DNA of 64,000 nt from Pulicaria dysenterica (lineage: Eukaryota; Streptophyta; Magnoliopsida; Asterales; Asteraceae): contig OX359296.1 in assembly GCA_947179395.2 (NCBI GenBank), positions 7,034,001-7,098,000 on the forward strand, given 5' to 3'. Positions 24,940 to 36,700 of the stretch are shown one piece after another; positions within the stretch are counted from its first letter, which is position 1, and every line of letters begins with the position of its first letter. Below the pieces are notes generated by a model, which was given only the letters and a program-made list of their open reading frames with translations, ran no database searches and was not told the DNA's origin. Position numbers and translations under genes: made by a program.

Positions 24940-25760
24940 CCTTGAAATTTCGTAAGAAATCCGTCGGCATTTTTCGATGGATTTCCTACGAATCACACTT
25001 GTCGAAAAATCAGTCGGAAATTCATCGGAAATTTGTTGTTTTATAATTAACTACGCCATTCTCAGAATTTCATTAGAAATTAGTTACATCATTTTAATCA
25101 TTTCCAACAAATTTGCAACGGACCACTACTTGTCGGAAATCCGTCAAAAAATGGTTGGAAATCCGCCGATATGTAATTATTTACTCACCATCGGAATTTC
25201 GTCGGAAAGATTCCAAGGAATTTTCTACGGATTACTATTTGTTAAAAATCCGTCGGAAATCTGTCGGAACAATTCCAATGAATTTCCTACAGATCACTGT
25301 TTTTCGAAAATTTGTTGGAAATCCGTTGTATGTAATTAATTACTCCACCCTCGGAAGTTAGTGAGAAATCCGTCGAAACAGTTCCAATGAATTTCCGATG
25401 GATCACTATTTGTCGAAAATTCGTTGGAAATCAGTCGGAAATCCGTCAATATGTAATTAGTTACTCCACTCTCGGAAATTTGTCGGAAATCCGTCGGAAC
25501 AATTCCAATGAATTTCCTATGGATCACTATTTGTCGGAAATCCGTCGGAAATCTGTTAGAAATCCGTCGATATGTAATTAGTTACTCCACTCTCGGAAAT
25601 CCGTCGGAACAGTTCTAATGAATTTCCGATGGATCACTATTTGTCGGAAATCCGTCGGAAATCTGTCGGAAATTCGTCGATATCTAATTAGTTAACACAC
25701 CCTCGGAATTTCATCGGAAATCCGTATGAATTTTCCGACGAATTCAATCCGTCGGGAATT
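24940..25760. repeat. Subterminal satellite array of the CACTA element
   Basis: About six imperfect units of roughly 110-160 bp, each with TAATTAGTTACTCCA(C/T)(C/T)CTCGGAA, TCCAATGAATTTCC, GGATCACTATTTGTCGG and AATCCGTCGGAAAT. Such arrays are expected at CACTA ends and absent from single-copy DNA. Confidence 0.88.
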
Positions 25761-26680
25761 TTTCGTCGGAAAAATCCTTTTTTCTAGTAGTGCAAGGCAT
25801 TCAACAAATGCCTTTATATTCTCCTACTCCTATGCCCAAAGGGTTCCAACATGGCGGGTTTACACAATACAACCTCGGGTTTCAAAATTATGATGTCGGG
25901 TATCAAAGAGGCTTTCAAGGAGCCATTCAAGGAGGCTTTCAAGGATTACTTCAAGAGGAGGATGATGACGAGGAGGAGTTTATTCCCGAGACCCAACCCG
26001 AAACCGTTCCTGAAACCCAACCCGAACCGTTCCTGAGACCCAACCCACCGAAGACGAACGCCCAATATCGGGTTGAAGTACCCAATCACGCGACTTTTCC
26101 TCACGGGGCGGCTTGGCGTAAATTGAAAGATCATCCAAAATAGTCTACGGTACCCATGATGGAGGAGGGTATTGAAAGACCATCAAAATAGACGAAGACA
26201 ATGTCTGATTCAACCCCGAACACGATGTCTTCCGATGCACGTGTTCGCTTCAACCTCAACGACGACAATGATGATGATAATGATTATGAAATTCAAATCG
26301 AGGAACCTCAGCTGCCGACTGGACGGGACAAAGCAAAACGTGCAAACCGAGAAAAAAATACGACTAAAGAAGACATGATATCGGTTGTCGATATGTTCAC
26401 CTTAGAGAGCCAAAAATTAATAAATGTGGAGCAAGAGAGGCTACAAGTCAAGAGGGAAAAAGCTCAAGCAGCAAAGCTAAAAGCGGAGGCGTCCCTAAGA
26501 AAAGCGGATGTCTTACAGCAGCAACTGGATTTCTTCAAAAGTCGAGAGATGCGAAAAGATCGCGAGTTTTACTTATCCTCAACCGCTCATCTCTCGGGAA
26601 AGCAATTAAAGTTAGTTATGAAACAAAAAGAGGAGATTCGACAAAAATACGGGTGGGAGGAGGATGATGACGATAACTAG

Positions 26681-28316
26681 TAGTTTTTTTATTTTTTTTA
26701 ATGTATTTCCGTTTATTTATTTAATGTACTTCGAAATTATGTAATGAAATATATAAAATATTATTAATTATTTTATATTTTATTGAATTTAAATAATTAA
26801 ATTATTTAAATAATTCTACTAATTATTTTATATTAATTGAAAAAAAGAAAAAAGAAAAATAAAAAAGATATAGGGTTGAATTGGGTTGGATGTTGGGGTT
26901 ATAGGGTTAAATTGGGTTAGAAGTGGAGGATGATGTGGATGCTGATGTGACAGTACTTTTGGTTGGTTAAGTTGGGTTGGATGTTGATGGTCTAACAAAG
27001 GATAATGGCAACATAGAGTAATGAGGTAACAATGTCATTGTAAAAAGAGGAAAAAGAACATCCTTTATGTTCTATTTCTTTAAGATTTTTTCTCAGAAGT
27101 TTTTTTAAAAGAAAAAGGTTTTAAAGAAATACCAAAAAAGTTGTGATTTTTAGTTTTATTTAAAGGAAGGAAATAGAGGAATCTAAAGGAGAAGTTTAGG
27201 CTTCTTTTATCTCAATTGTTATCCTTAAAAAAAAAAGAGTATCTGAAAGGAATATATTTCTTTTCCTTTCTTTTCTTTCCTCTCCTTCTTTATATTCGAG
27301 AATAGATTGTAAATGTTGATCCGTTCACATATATAGTATGTGAAGAATATAGATTTTTTACTTAAAAAACACATTCACCAGTAAAGTATATGGAACTTTG
27401 AATAATGAGAAACTCAGTTCAAATAAGACTTGAACACTTAATCTCTAAGATGAAGAAACACCTTACATACTTTGATACTGTTAGGCCATAGACCCTTTGG
27501 TTCGCTTATATTTTATTATTGTTAGAAAATGTTTTAAATCTTTGATTAATTTTTTTTATCAAAGTATACGTGACATTTCATTTTCGATGTTTACGTAAAT
27601 GTTATATTTGTAATTCAATTTCATAACTGATCTTGCGAAAGGCAGTCTTTCCTTTGTCCTCTCTCTAAGTGATAAAAGGAGTTCAGAAGTCCCTTTCACA
27701 CTAAAGCAGTAAAGCTTGTTGAACATGGGTTGTCTACGTAAGCAATCATTGTCTCTAATAAAAAATATATACGACAAGCCTTTCAAAAATATAATATATA
27801 AAAAATTCTAATATGTACATATACTCATATAGTTGTTTTTTCTTCTTAAGCCGCGGGTCTTTCGAAAAATAAGTCTTTTTAAGGCTTCAATTACAAGTAA
27901 GCTATCTTATCTCTTTCATGTCACACAGTTACAGAATTATGTATTGTTGTTGACTTGTTGTATATGTATCTGTGTGTGTAAGGAAAGAAAGAGAAAGGAT
28001 AGTTCAATCGAAACCAACTTTATTGCAATAACTACGAGAACTATTGTTTTTTATTTTTTTGAACAACAAAATGTATATATTACATTCAACAAAATGTAGT
28101 GTAATTACACACTACATACCAAACGACATTACCTCACAACATACATCAAACTCGCAATGCTCACTATCTACCACACACACATCACTCACAATACATCAGT
28201 AACAATACCTCGACAAACGGGAACAAATATTGCTATATGAAAGCAAGACATCGAACTATTGTAGACTAGTTATATTATTTGTTGTCTTTAATCTTTAAAC
28301 TTTTTAATTAAAAAAA
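26681..28316. other. No gene recognised
   Basis: AT-rich DNA after the NAM-associated pseudogene, with GGGTTGGATGTTGGGG-type repeats at 26875-27000 that may belong to the end of its parent transposon. The small open frames at 27559-27786 and 27833-28099 show no motif. Confidence 0.4.
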
Positions 28317-28321
28317 GTAAG

Positions 28322-28775
28322 TGTGAAGATTTCAACCCTCACAGGTGATCAAACAGAGATACGAAATTAAGAGTTTATTTATCTGAAGCAAAGTTCATTA
28401 CAGGGGATAACAAAAGAAAACTATCCAGATCCTTAGAAAACCAAATACAAAGTTGAAAGATTACGAGAGACAACCACAAAAGGGTGCAGTCATATGAAAA
28501 AGAAAAACCAAAGATGGATGCTTTGAATAATTTGTGACAAGAACAACTGGAGAAGATGATTCTGATGCTTGTGCTTTTGGACACTAAAAGGAGGCCCCTT
28601 TATATATACTCGAGCTTTCTTCAGGACTTCTACCATTCCTTTTTAATACTCCTTAAACCAAGCAAATCAACAATCAATTCTATAAAAGATGACAGCCTAA
28701 AAATCTGCAAATAAAAGGGAAAGAATATTAGTAATTAAATAAAATTTGTTCCTAATAAGATTGCTATATTTAACA
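28322..28775 (-). repeat. 3' LTR of the RE1-like Copia
   Basis: 454 bp. On the minus strand it starts TGTTAAATATAGC and ends GAAATCTTCACA. It keeps a TATA box (TATATATAAAGG on the minus strand, near 28597-28608) followed by the GGCCTCC stretch, the likely core promoter. Confidence 0.95.
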
Positions 28776-31700
28776 TCCTCCCTCAATCTTATTATGGAAC
28801 ACATCTATACATCCCAGTTTGTGGCTTAAGGTGTGATGTTGAGATATTCCCAAACCTTTTGTAAATATATGAGCAACTTGATTTTCTGATTTAATTTTTA
28901 TTGTTTTAATCACACCTGCATCCACTTTTTCCCTAACTATATGAACATCAATTTCAAAATGTTTGGTTCGTTCGTGAAAAACTGGATTAGCAGCTATTTG
29001 TAGAGCAGAACTATTATCCACAGTACAGATTAACCGGCATCAATCCTTGTATTTGAAAATCATTTAGCAGATTTATAACCCATATAATTTCACATGTGGC
29101 AGCAGCCATGGCCCTATATTCAGACTCAGCTGTGGATCTAGAAACTGTAGATTGTTTTTTGCTTTTCCATGAAATCAAAGAACCACATAAGAAAACACAA
29201 TAACCAGATACCGATCTTCTAGAGCTCAAACATTTTCCCTAGTCAGCATCAGCATATGCTTCAAGGCTGAATTCATTAGATTTCTGAATATGAATACCTT
29301 TTCCAGGAGACCCTTTTAAGTATCTAAGAACTTTTAAAGCAGTTTTAAAATGTGATAGGAGAGGAGCATGCATGTATTGACTAAGACATTGAATAGCATA
29401 AGAAATATCAGGTCTAGTATGCGTTAAGTAAATCAGTTTCCCAATCAATCTTTGGTATTCAGTTATGTTTTCAATTAATGGGTCCTTATCATTTGGTTTA
29501 TTGGATAAAACTCTATTTGCTTCTAAAGGGGTTTTCATAGGTTTGCAGCCTAAAAGACCAAACTCGTGTAGAAGGTCAAGACAGTATTTCCTTTGTGTGA
29601 GACAAACACCTTTGTCGGTTGGTAGAACTTCAATAACTAGGAAGTATTTTAATTTCCCAAGGTCTTTAATCATAAACTTGGAACTTAAGAAATCCTTAAA
29701 ATTCTTAATTTCTTGTTCATCACTACCTGTGATGACAATGTCATCGACATACACAAGGAGGGCCATAAATTTATCATTTTCAGTTTTTGTGTATAAGGAG
29801 TAATCATGTTTACTCTGAACAAACCCATTTTCAAGAAGAGTTGCAGTTAATTTCTCGTTCCATTTTCTAGGAGACTGTTTTAAACCATATAAAGATTTTA
29901 TTAACTTGCAAACCCTTTTTTCATTTTCTGGAAAATAACCAGGGGGTAAAGTCATGTATACCTCTTCTGTGAGATCCCCATAGAGGAAAGCATTGTTTAT
30001 ATCAAGTTGGTATAGATTCCACCCCTTTTGTATAGCCAAATTGATAAGACATCTCACGGTTGTCATTTTGACTACAGGAGAGAATGTCTCCTCATAGTCG
30101 AGGCCTTCCGTTTGACTATAGCCTTTGGCTACAAGTCTGGCCTTGTACCTTTCAATCTCACCCGAGACTTTATACTTTATTTTGTATATCCACCTACATC
30201 CAATTGGCTTTCTTCCAGGCGGAAGATCAGTAAGAACCCAAGTATTATTTCTATACAACGCTTCCATTTCATTATTCATAGCCTCAATCCAATTAGTATC
30301 TTGGGAAGCTTCATAGTAACTTGAAGGTTCATGTTGTTTGTTTAAGTTAGAGACAAAACAAAAAGTTTCTTTGTTTAGATTAGAGTAGTTGACAACCTTT
30401 TCAATTCCATATTTAACTTTTCCTTCAACTACATAATCATTATATTTCTTTGGGAGAGTGGAAGACCTATTTGATTTTCTTTTATTTACTTCACTAGTGT
30501 TATGGATGGGATTGGTGTTTGTATTTTCTATGGGATTAGACATTTCATCCATGTTGCCCTCAGGGTTATTAACTTCAGTTACTTCGATCGGTGTTGCACA
30601 GTCATCCCTGGTAGAATTTTCGAAACTGCCAGAGGGGTGACATTTACTGCCTTCACCATCCGATTCTTGTCTCCCTTCATCATTGGGACTTGTAGATGTT
30701 TTGGATTAAAAAAAAAAGTTGTCAAAAAAATTAATTTGATTGATGTCATTATTTTTAAAACATTGTTCTGATTACTTTCTTTCATGTTGAACGGAAAAAC
30801 AGTTTCATAGAACTTAACATCTCGAGAAAACAGAATATTTTTGTGATCAAGACTGTAGAGCTTATATCCTTTTTTTACATTTGAATACCCAATTAAAACA
30901 CATTTTTCAGCTCTACTACTGAACTTATCATAGTTGTTAACAATAGTGGCAAAACAAAGACATCCAAACACCCTAAGGTGGGAGAGATTAGGTTCACGAT
31001 TAAACACCATTTCAAAAGGAGATCTCCCATCCAGAACTGAAGTAGGTAATCTGTTAATTAAGTACGTAGCAGTTAGGATGCAATCAGGCCACATGTTGAG
31101 ATGAATTCCTCCCTGAAACATAAGGGATCTAGCAGTGTTCAAAAGATGTCTATGTTTCCTTTCAGCCACCCCATTCTGTTGAGGGGTGTAAGGACATGTA
31201 GTTTGATGAATTATACCTTTTGAGATCAAGAAACTAGACATTTTATTGTTCACAAACTCGGTTCCATTATCACTCCTAATTATTTTTATTTTAGAATTAA
31301 ACTGATTGTTAAGAAGATTATAGAATTCTTCTAGGTAAAAGAAAACTTCATGTTTGGTTTTTAGAAGATAAACCCAAAGAGCTCTAGTATAATCATCAAC
31401 CACAGTGAGAAAAAATCTGAATCCTTCTCTACTAGTAACCTTGTAGGTCCCCAACGATCCAGGTGAATCAAATCTCCAATTTTAGTAGATTTGTGTTCAC
31501 TTAGGGGAAAGGGTTCCCTAGTTTATTTGGCTCTATGGCAGACCTCACAAGGGAAGGAGCTGGATTCAATTTTTAAGTTTAGTTTTTTGGTTAACACAGT
31601 TATAACTTGGTCCGCGGGGTGCCCAAGTCGACTGTGCCATAGGTTCTTTGAGGTGTAAGACTTAGAAGAGTTAACAGATATGTGTTGGTTACCTTCATTA

Positions 31701-33202
31701 TCAAATAAGTATAAGCCACCCCTTTCACTACCAGTCCCCACCACTCTCTTTGTTTTCAAATCCTGTATATAGCATTTTTGTTCATCAAAACTTATGAAAA
31801 AGCTACTATCTTTAGTAAGTTTGTTGATAGACAGAAGGCTGACACAATAATTGGGGACAACCAGAACATCATACAACGTGATGTCTTTTGATAATTTAAG
31901 ATTTCCTATTTTCATGATTTTAGCAATAGTGCCATTTGGATGTCCCATGGTTAAGTTCAGATGTGATATATCCGAAATATTTTTAAGGTTATTTTCGGAA
32001 TTAGTCATATGATGATTGGCACCCGAGTCAATTATCCACCCCAAACTCACATTACCCTGTTTTAAGGTAGTATTTAAACAAAAAAATTGTGAAAAGTTTT
32101 TGTTAAATAGAGTGTTTGAGTTGAAGATAGTACCTCCCATATTGGCATGTAAGCTACTCGAAGCAGGTTTCTCATTGATTAGGATCATTAGCTTGCTGAT
32201 CTGTTCACTGGTGAATGGAACAGAGCATTGGCTATTGCCTGTGTTGGAAGAGGGGACATCTATAGATGGATTGTCATCCGTGAACGTGTGATTACTTGAA
32301 AATTTTCTGGAGGTGCTTTGGTTATTATACTTCTTTTTATAACCAGATGGGTAACCTACTATCTCATAGCATTTATCAATGGTGTGTCCAAGCTTGTTAC
32401 ACTTGGTGCATTTAAGATTAGGATTAGGACCTCTATTGAATTGCTTCTTATTGTCATGAGTATGCGAGGCAAAAGCAGAGGCTTGTCCTTTAATCTGAGT
32501 ATTATTAGAGAAAGTGCCTCTATGTGATTCCTCCCTTGAGAGAATAGCAAAAGCAGACTTAACATTTGGGAGGGGATCCCTCGTTAAGATGTTGCTTCTA
32601 ATAGGAAAATAGACATCATCAAGGCCCATGAGAAATTGCATGAGTTTTAAGAGTTGATTATGGTCTTGAAAACCCTTTGCGGCATTACATGTGCAAGATG
32701 GAAGCTTGACTAGAGCATCAAATTGTTTCCAAAGAGAATTTAGTTTGTGATAATACTCAGACAGTGAGGCACCATTTTGACTTAATGAGTTGATTTGGTG
32801 ATGAAGATTAAAAGTGACAGACCCATCAACTTTATCATAAGTTTCTTTTAATTCTTGCCAAACAATTGAAGCATTCTTAGAAAATATTTGACCAAGAAAA
32901 AGTTCTTCAGTGACAGATCCAAGGATCCAAGTTAACACAACAGAATTACACCTATCCCATTGTTTTGCAAGAGTTTCATTTGCAGTTGGTCTTTTACATG
33001 TGCCGTCTATAAAACCGATTTTGTTTTTGGTTTCTAATGCTAGTTCCATTGAACAGGCCCATACTTTGTAATTTTCAATTCCTTTTAACTTAATGTTGAC
33101 TAGGGGTATTCCACTAGTGTCACTAGCATGAAGAAACAAGGGGTCACCAATATCCAACTTGCTAATCAAAGTACCAATATCACCATCCTTACTCATGGCC
33201 AA
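28770..33202 (-). pseudogene. Copia gag-pol polyprotein, degenerate
   Basis: Order on the minus strand: gag with zinc knuckle (CTKCNKLGHTIDKC); protease DSG (WIIDSGANHHMT); integrase HHCC region ending CEVCHRAK; integrase core with SDNGTEF and PQQNGVAE; reverse transcriptase with YVDD (LLVYVDDIVITG); RNase H with TAESEYRA. Breaks seen: a stop after CHRAK (31523), a 1-bp loss near 31445 in the integrase (WGP/YK), a frame change near the poly-A run at 30710, a stop after EAYADAD (29239), and a shift around 29014-29021. The final codons KIEGGC overlap the polypurine tract and the stop falls in the LTR. The gag start was taken as 33202. Confidence 0.93.
28776..28793 (-). promoter_or_regulatory. 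Polypurine tract
   Basis: Minus-strand AAGATTGAGGGAGGA immediately before the 3' LTR; primes plus-strand DNA synthesis in retrotransposition. Confidence 0.85.
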
Positions 33203-33683
33203 CTTATTAAAGCATCAAACAGATAAGACAGAAAAAAAAACGTAGCAGATAATGATTCAAAAACTTTTTTTTTTAAATATTAACTAAAGCACACAAGAGA
33301 AAAGAAACCACAAATAACGAACTAATTTTTTTTTAAGAAACAAAAATGGTTTTCTACTGGAATATCAAGCAGAGAGTTGAAAAGATCTTGCAGTGGGTTC
33401 TCGAGAAAGACAGGAACAGAATTACCAGTGATTGCAGCGGAATAGCAAGGTCGAGCGACAGCCGTGTTTGCAGCGGAACGAGATAAAACAGCTCCAAATA
33501 TAAGCATCTTCCTTATCCAAATATCTAGGGTTCTTAAGATTGAGAATCACAATCAAAAAAATACTTGCACTAAGGCAGGCCGGAGCAACAACAAACCCGT
33601 CGTACACCACCTAGGTTTCTGATTAGGGTTCTTAGGGCAGACCGATGTGATAACGAAAGGGAAGACAATCAAGAGCCGGTTTA

Positions 33684-33697
33684 TGGCTCTGATACCA
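33684..33697 (-). promoter_or_regulatory. tRNA-iMet primer-binding site
   Basis: TGGTATCAGAGCCA on the minus strand, directly touching the LTR end at 33698 with no spacer. Confidence 0.92.
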
Positions 33698-34086
33698 TGT
33701 GAAGATTTCAACCCTCACAGGTGATCAAACAGAGATACAAAATTAAGAGTTTATTTATCTGAAGCAAAGTTCATTACAGGGGATAACAAAAGAAAACTAT
33801 CTAGATCCTTAGAAAACCAAATACAAAGTTGAAAGATTACGAGAGACAACCACAAAAGGGTGCAGTCATATGAAAAAGAAAAACCAAAGATGGATGCTTT
33901 GAATAATTTGTGACAAGAACAACAGGAGAAGATGATTCTAATGCTTGTGCTTTTGGACTTTCTTCAAGACTTCTACCATTCCTTTTTAATACTCCTTAAA
34001 CCAAGCAAATCAACAATCAATTCTATAAAACATGACAACCTAAAAATCTGCAAATAAAAGGGAAAGAATATTAATAATTAAATAAA

Positions 34087-35174
34087 GACACAATTTCGTA
34101 TATACCCTTATAAAAGTTGCAAATTACATAAATATCCTTACAAAACTTAATATTACTTCAATATCCTTATAAAACCTTAAAACTCTCAAATATACCCAAT
34201 TTATTATTTAAAATCAATTAATTAATTTTTATATTAATAATTAATTATCTAGTAAATTAAAAAATACAAATTTCCTATTTTACCCATACTACTACTCACG
34301 TCTAGGTTACCCAGCAACATCCCCAAAATCATTCTTTCTTAATTGGCCCCTTCTTGACCACCTACCAGCTACAGCCCCTCTTCTTTCCCTGTCTTCCGAT
34401 CGCTAACCTACCAGCAGCCCTTCTTCTGAGCAACGCAGCCCACGCGCCGGTGGTTACTCCTAGCAGGCCAGGTGCCCATTGCACACACACAAAAACACTC
34501 ACACATAAAAACACACACACAAACCGACAATCTAAACCATTCTCAACATAAACAACCCAATTTAAACTAAAACATAAATCAATTTCTTCATTTTACTTTT
34601 TTTATCTTCATTTGTCTGTCTTTCGATTACAAACATGAAAATCAACCACTTTTTTTGCTACGTACCAAGTTAATAATAATCATTACCAATTCAACAACAC
34701 ACATAATTAATACTACCATTTAGATAATGCATACACTAAAACCAATAAGGAAAAGGGGACGACGGAACTTCCGATGAATATACCATTAAATTGGAGAAGA
34801 AATTAAAGAAAAGCATATCTAAACTTAATATGTAGGGATGTTGATGAAACGTAATCGATACCTGCAAATGAGAAAACCGTAGAAAGGATGAACACGTATG
34901 AAGTTGAAATGTATGATAAACCCTAATACGTATATGAGAGGAGATAGTTGTTTAGGATGAACGTGAGTAGTAGTATGGGTAAAATAGGAAATTTGTATTT
35001 TTTAATCTATTAGATAATTAGTTATTAATATAAAAATTAATTAATTGATTTTAAATAATAAATTGGGTATATTTGAGAGTTTTAAGGTTTTATAAGGATA
35101 TTGAAGTAATATTAAGTTTTGTAAGGATATTTACGTAATTAGCAACTTTTATAAGGGTATATACGAAATTGTGC
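34087..35174. mobile_element. Inner inverted-repeat element at the palindrome centre
   Basis: About 215-bp inverted repeats, outer ends CACAATTTCGTATATACCC, around a 659-bp centre (34302-34960) with CACACAC runs and a GC-richer part (34330-34480). No transposase. A normal target-site duplication cannot be read because the flanking LTR sequence is itself inverted on one side. Confidence 0.6.
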
Positions 35175-35310
35175 ATTTATTTAATTATTAATATTCTTTC
35201 CCTTTTATTTGCAGATTTTTAGGTTGTCATCTTTTATAGAATTGATTGTTGATTTGCTTGGTTTAAGGAGTATTAAAAAGGAATGGTAGAAGTCTTGAAG
35301 AAAGCTCAAG

Positions 35311-35318
35311 TATATAAA
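35311..35318 (+). promoter_or_regulatory. Intact LTR TATA box in the inverted LTR copy
   Basis: TATATAAAGG on the plus strand within the inverted arm, pointing right, out of the element. The equivalent sequence is deleted from the correctly oriented 5' LTR part. Confidence 0.6.
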
Positions 35319-35584
35319 GGGGCCTCCTTTTAGTGTCCAAAAGCACAAGCATTAGAATCATCTTCTCCTGTTGTTCTTGTCACAAATTATTCAAAGCATC
35401 CATCTTTGGTTTTTCTTTTTCATATGACTGCACCCTTTTGTGGTTGTCTCTCGTAATCTTTCAACTTTGTATTTGGTTTTCTAAGGATCTAGATAGTTTT
35501 CTTTTGTTATCCCCTGTAATGAACTTTGCTTCAGATAAATAAACTCTTAACTTTCCTAATAAGATTGTTATATTTAACAGTAAG

Positions 35585-36700
35585 CTTGTCCACATGAATT
35601 ATCTCCTATCCCCACAAAGTGCACATGGTTCACTACCTCGTCTTTGTTTTGTCACTCTTTCATCATTCTAGATCTCCAAAATCTCTAGTTTCTCACTTTG
35701 CCCACCGCAGCATAGCCTCCGATACGTCTGTGATAACCACTACCGCCGACTTTATGTATTAAAAAATGCGTATAACTAGAATTCATACACTCTATGAACG
35801 TGTAACCCAAACTTGTCATAAACATTTACCGATTTTTATAAATAGCTCTTCGGGGTTTGGGGTTTCTTAGATATTCTAGCAAATCAATATTATGTAAATA
35901 AAGGGTGCTACTATTTGGTCTCCCCCTCTCACATACCATACCTATTAAATCACTCAATTACAAATTTCAATACATGTCATACACTCATATATGTTACATC
36001 AAAGGAGGTCGTTTAGATTATCAAGGGAAGCTCAATAGAATTACTCGCAAATAAATTGGGAAAAGAATTTGCTGAGAGTTTGGTTTCTTAGATATTATAT
36101 GATGAAAGATAAATCCTTGATTGATGGAACATAAGACTTTTATGTAACTCATAAACTTCTTTAAACAAATGATATTCTGTTTAACTAAGAAAAAAAAGAG
36201 GAAAACCCACAAAGAAGCTCCTTCTTGGAATCACATTTGAGTCAAACAAGTAAGGTGTTGAAGAAACATGTGTACAAGTTATGTCTAATTTCCATTTAAG
36301 GTAGGAAATTATCTTTATTACTTAAAGTAACTAAAATTTTGATCATGTTTTTGTTATCTCGAAAATTAAAAAAAGAGTTGGATACTTCGATATTATATTA
36401 GAGATAAGACATAAGTTTAAAACTCATTTGTGCAAAATATCTAAAGTATGGTGATGACATGGTGTTTTACATATTGACCTTGGTTTAAAAAAGTGGAAGA
36501 TGTGTTTACACTTTATAGTTTCGGAGCCGATGTGTAATGCGCTCGCATCACAAAATCGATGAGCTCAATTTTCACAAACAATACTTTTAAACTAATTTTA
36601 TACCTCGTTAATATTTATATATAAAAGAATTCTTTAATTAATACAAAAAGTAGTTTAATAGTAGTTCACAAATGTTGAATAACATAATAGACATGTATGC
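35585..36700. other. No gene recognised
   Basis: AT-rich DNA between the Copia and the hAT remnant. No motif in any open frame. Confidence 0.4.

Larger units (their letters stand above)
20730..25792. mobile_element. CACTA (En/Spm) element, non-autonomous, 5.06 kb, TSD CAA
   Basis: Starts CACTACTAGAA (20730) and ends TTCTAGTAGTG (25782-25792). Flanked by the 3-bp duplication CAA at 20727-20729 and 25793-25795, the length typical of CACTA elements. Both subterminal regions are rich in TCGGAAATCCGTCGG motifs in both orientations, the presumed transposase-binding sites. No transposase frame was found in the 3.5 kb interior, which also holds a TA-seated repeat A copy (21306-21539). A CTAGTAGTG-like motif at 24168-24177 may be a nested end. 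Confidence 0.93.
20604..26680 (+). pseudogene. NAM-associated / Myb-like transposon ORF (PIF/Harbinger-type), broken by a CACTA insertion
   Basis: The first part runs from ATG 20604 to 20729 (MDKGKQHQGFKKRRTSKTQ..., then Pro/Ser/Gln-rich). The second part resumes at 25796 after the CACTA element, in the same frame (GIQQMPLYSPTP...), continues through acidic EEDDDEEEF and repeated ETQPE motifs to NHATFPHGAAWRKLKDHPK, and stops at 26141. A second stop lies near 26189; after it the 26201-26680 frame carries RDKAKRANREK, an alanine/lysine-rich coiled coil (about 26440-26530) and the acidic end. The C-terminal part matches the NAM-associated domain of plant ORFs linked to PIF/Harbinger transposons. 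The central trihelix DNA-binding domain expected before the AWR..KDHPK motif is missing. Three lesions: the insertion, the stops, and the internal loss. Confidence 0.7.
33743..35550. repeat. Large palindrome: 559-bp and 590-bp arms around a 659-bp spacer
   Basis: Left arm 33743-34301, right arm 34961-35550, near-perfect reverse complements. The outer two thirds of each arm are LTR sequence; the inner ~215 bp (from CACAATTTCGTATATACCC inward to ACTACTACTCACGT) is not LTR and looks like the terminal inverted repeat of another element. The 31-bp length difference equals the TATA-containing deletion in the left arm. Confidence 0.93.
28322..35579 (-). mobile_element. Ty1/Copia retrotransposon (RE1-like), complete, TSD GTAAG, 5' LTR rearranged
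   Basis: Boundaries fixed by identical 5-bp GTAAG at 28317-28321 and 35580-35584. On the minus strand the order is: rearranged 5' LTR (35579-33698), primer-binding site (33697-33684), gag-pol (33202-28770), polypurine tract, 3' LTR (28775-28322). The 5' LTR holds an inserted palindrome of about 1.45 kb. Several stops and frameshifts make it non-autonomous. Confidence 0.95.
33698..35579 (-). repeat. 5' LTR of the RE1-like Copia, interrupted by an inverted duplication
   Basis: Read on the plus strand, 33698-34086 matches most of the 3' LTR (TGTGAAGATTTC ... AATTAAATAAA) but lacks about 31-33 bp that contain the TATA box. Then comes foreign inverted sequence, then LTR sequence again in the opposite orientation (about 35175-35550), then the last ~29 bp of the LTR in the original orientation, ending TATTTAACA at 35579. 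Confidence 0.92.

Noticed and set aside
24940..25760. CRISPR-like repeat-spacer pattern
   Set aside because: Units are diverged, contiguous and flanked by CACTA ends in plant DNA; this is a subterminal transposon array.
34354..34551. 65-residue frame in the palindrome centre
   Set aside because: Low-complexity CACACA coding at its end and no recognisable domain.
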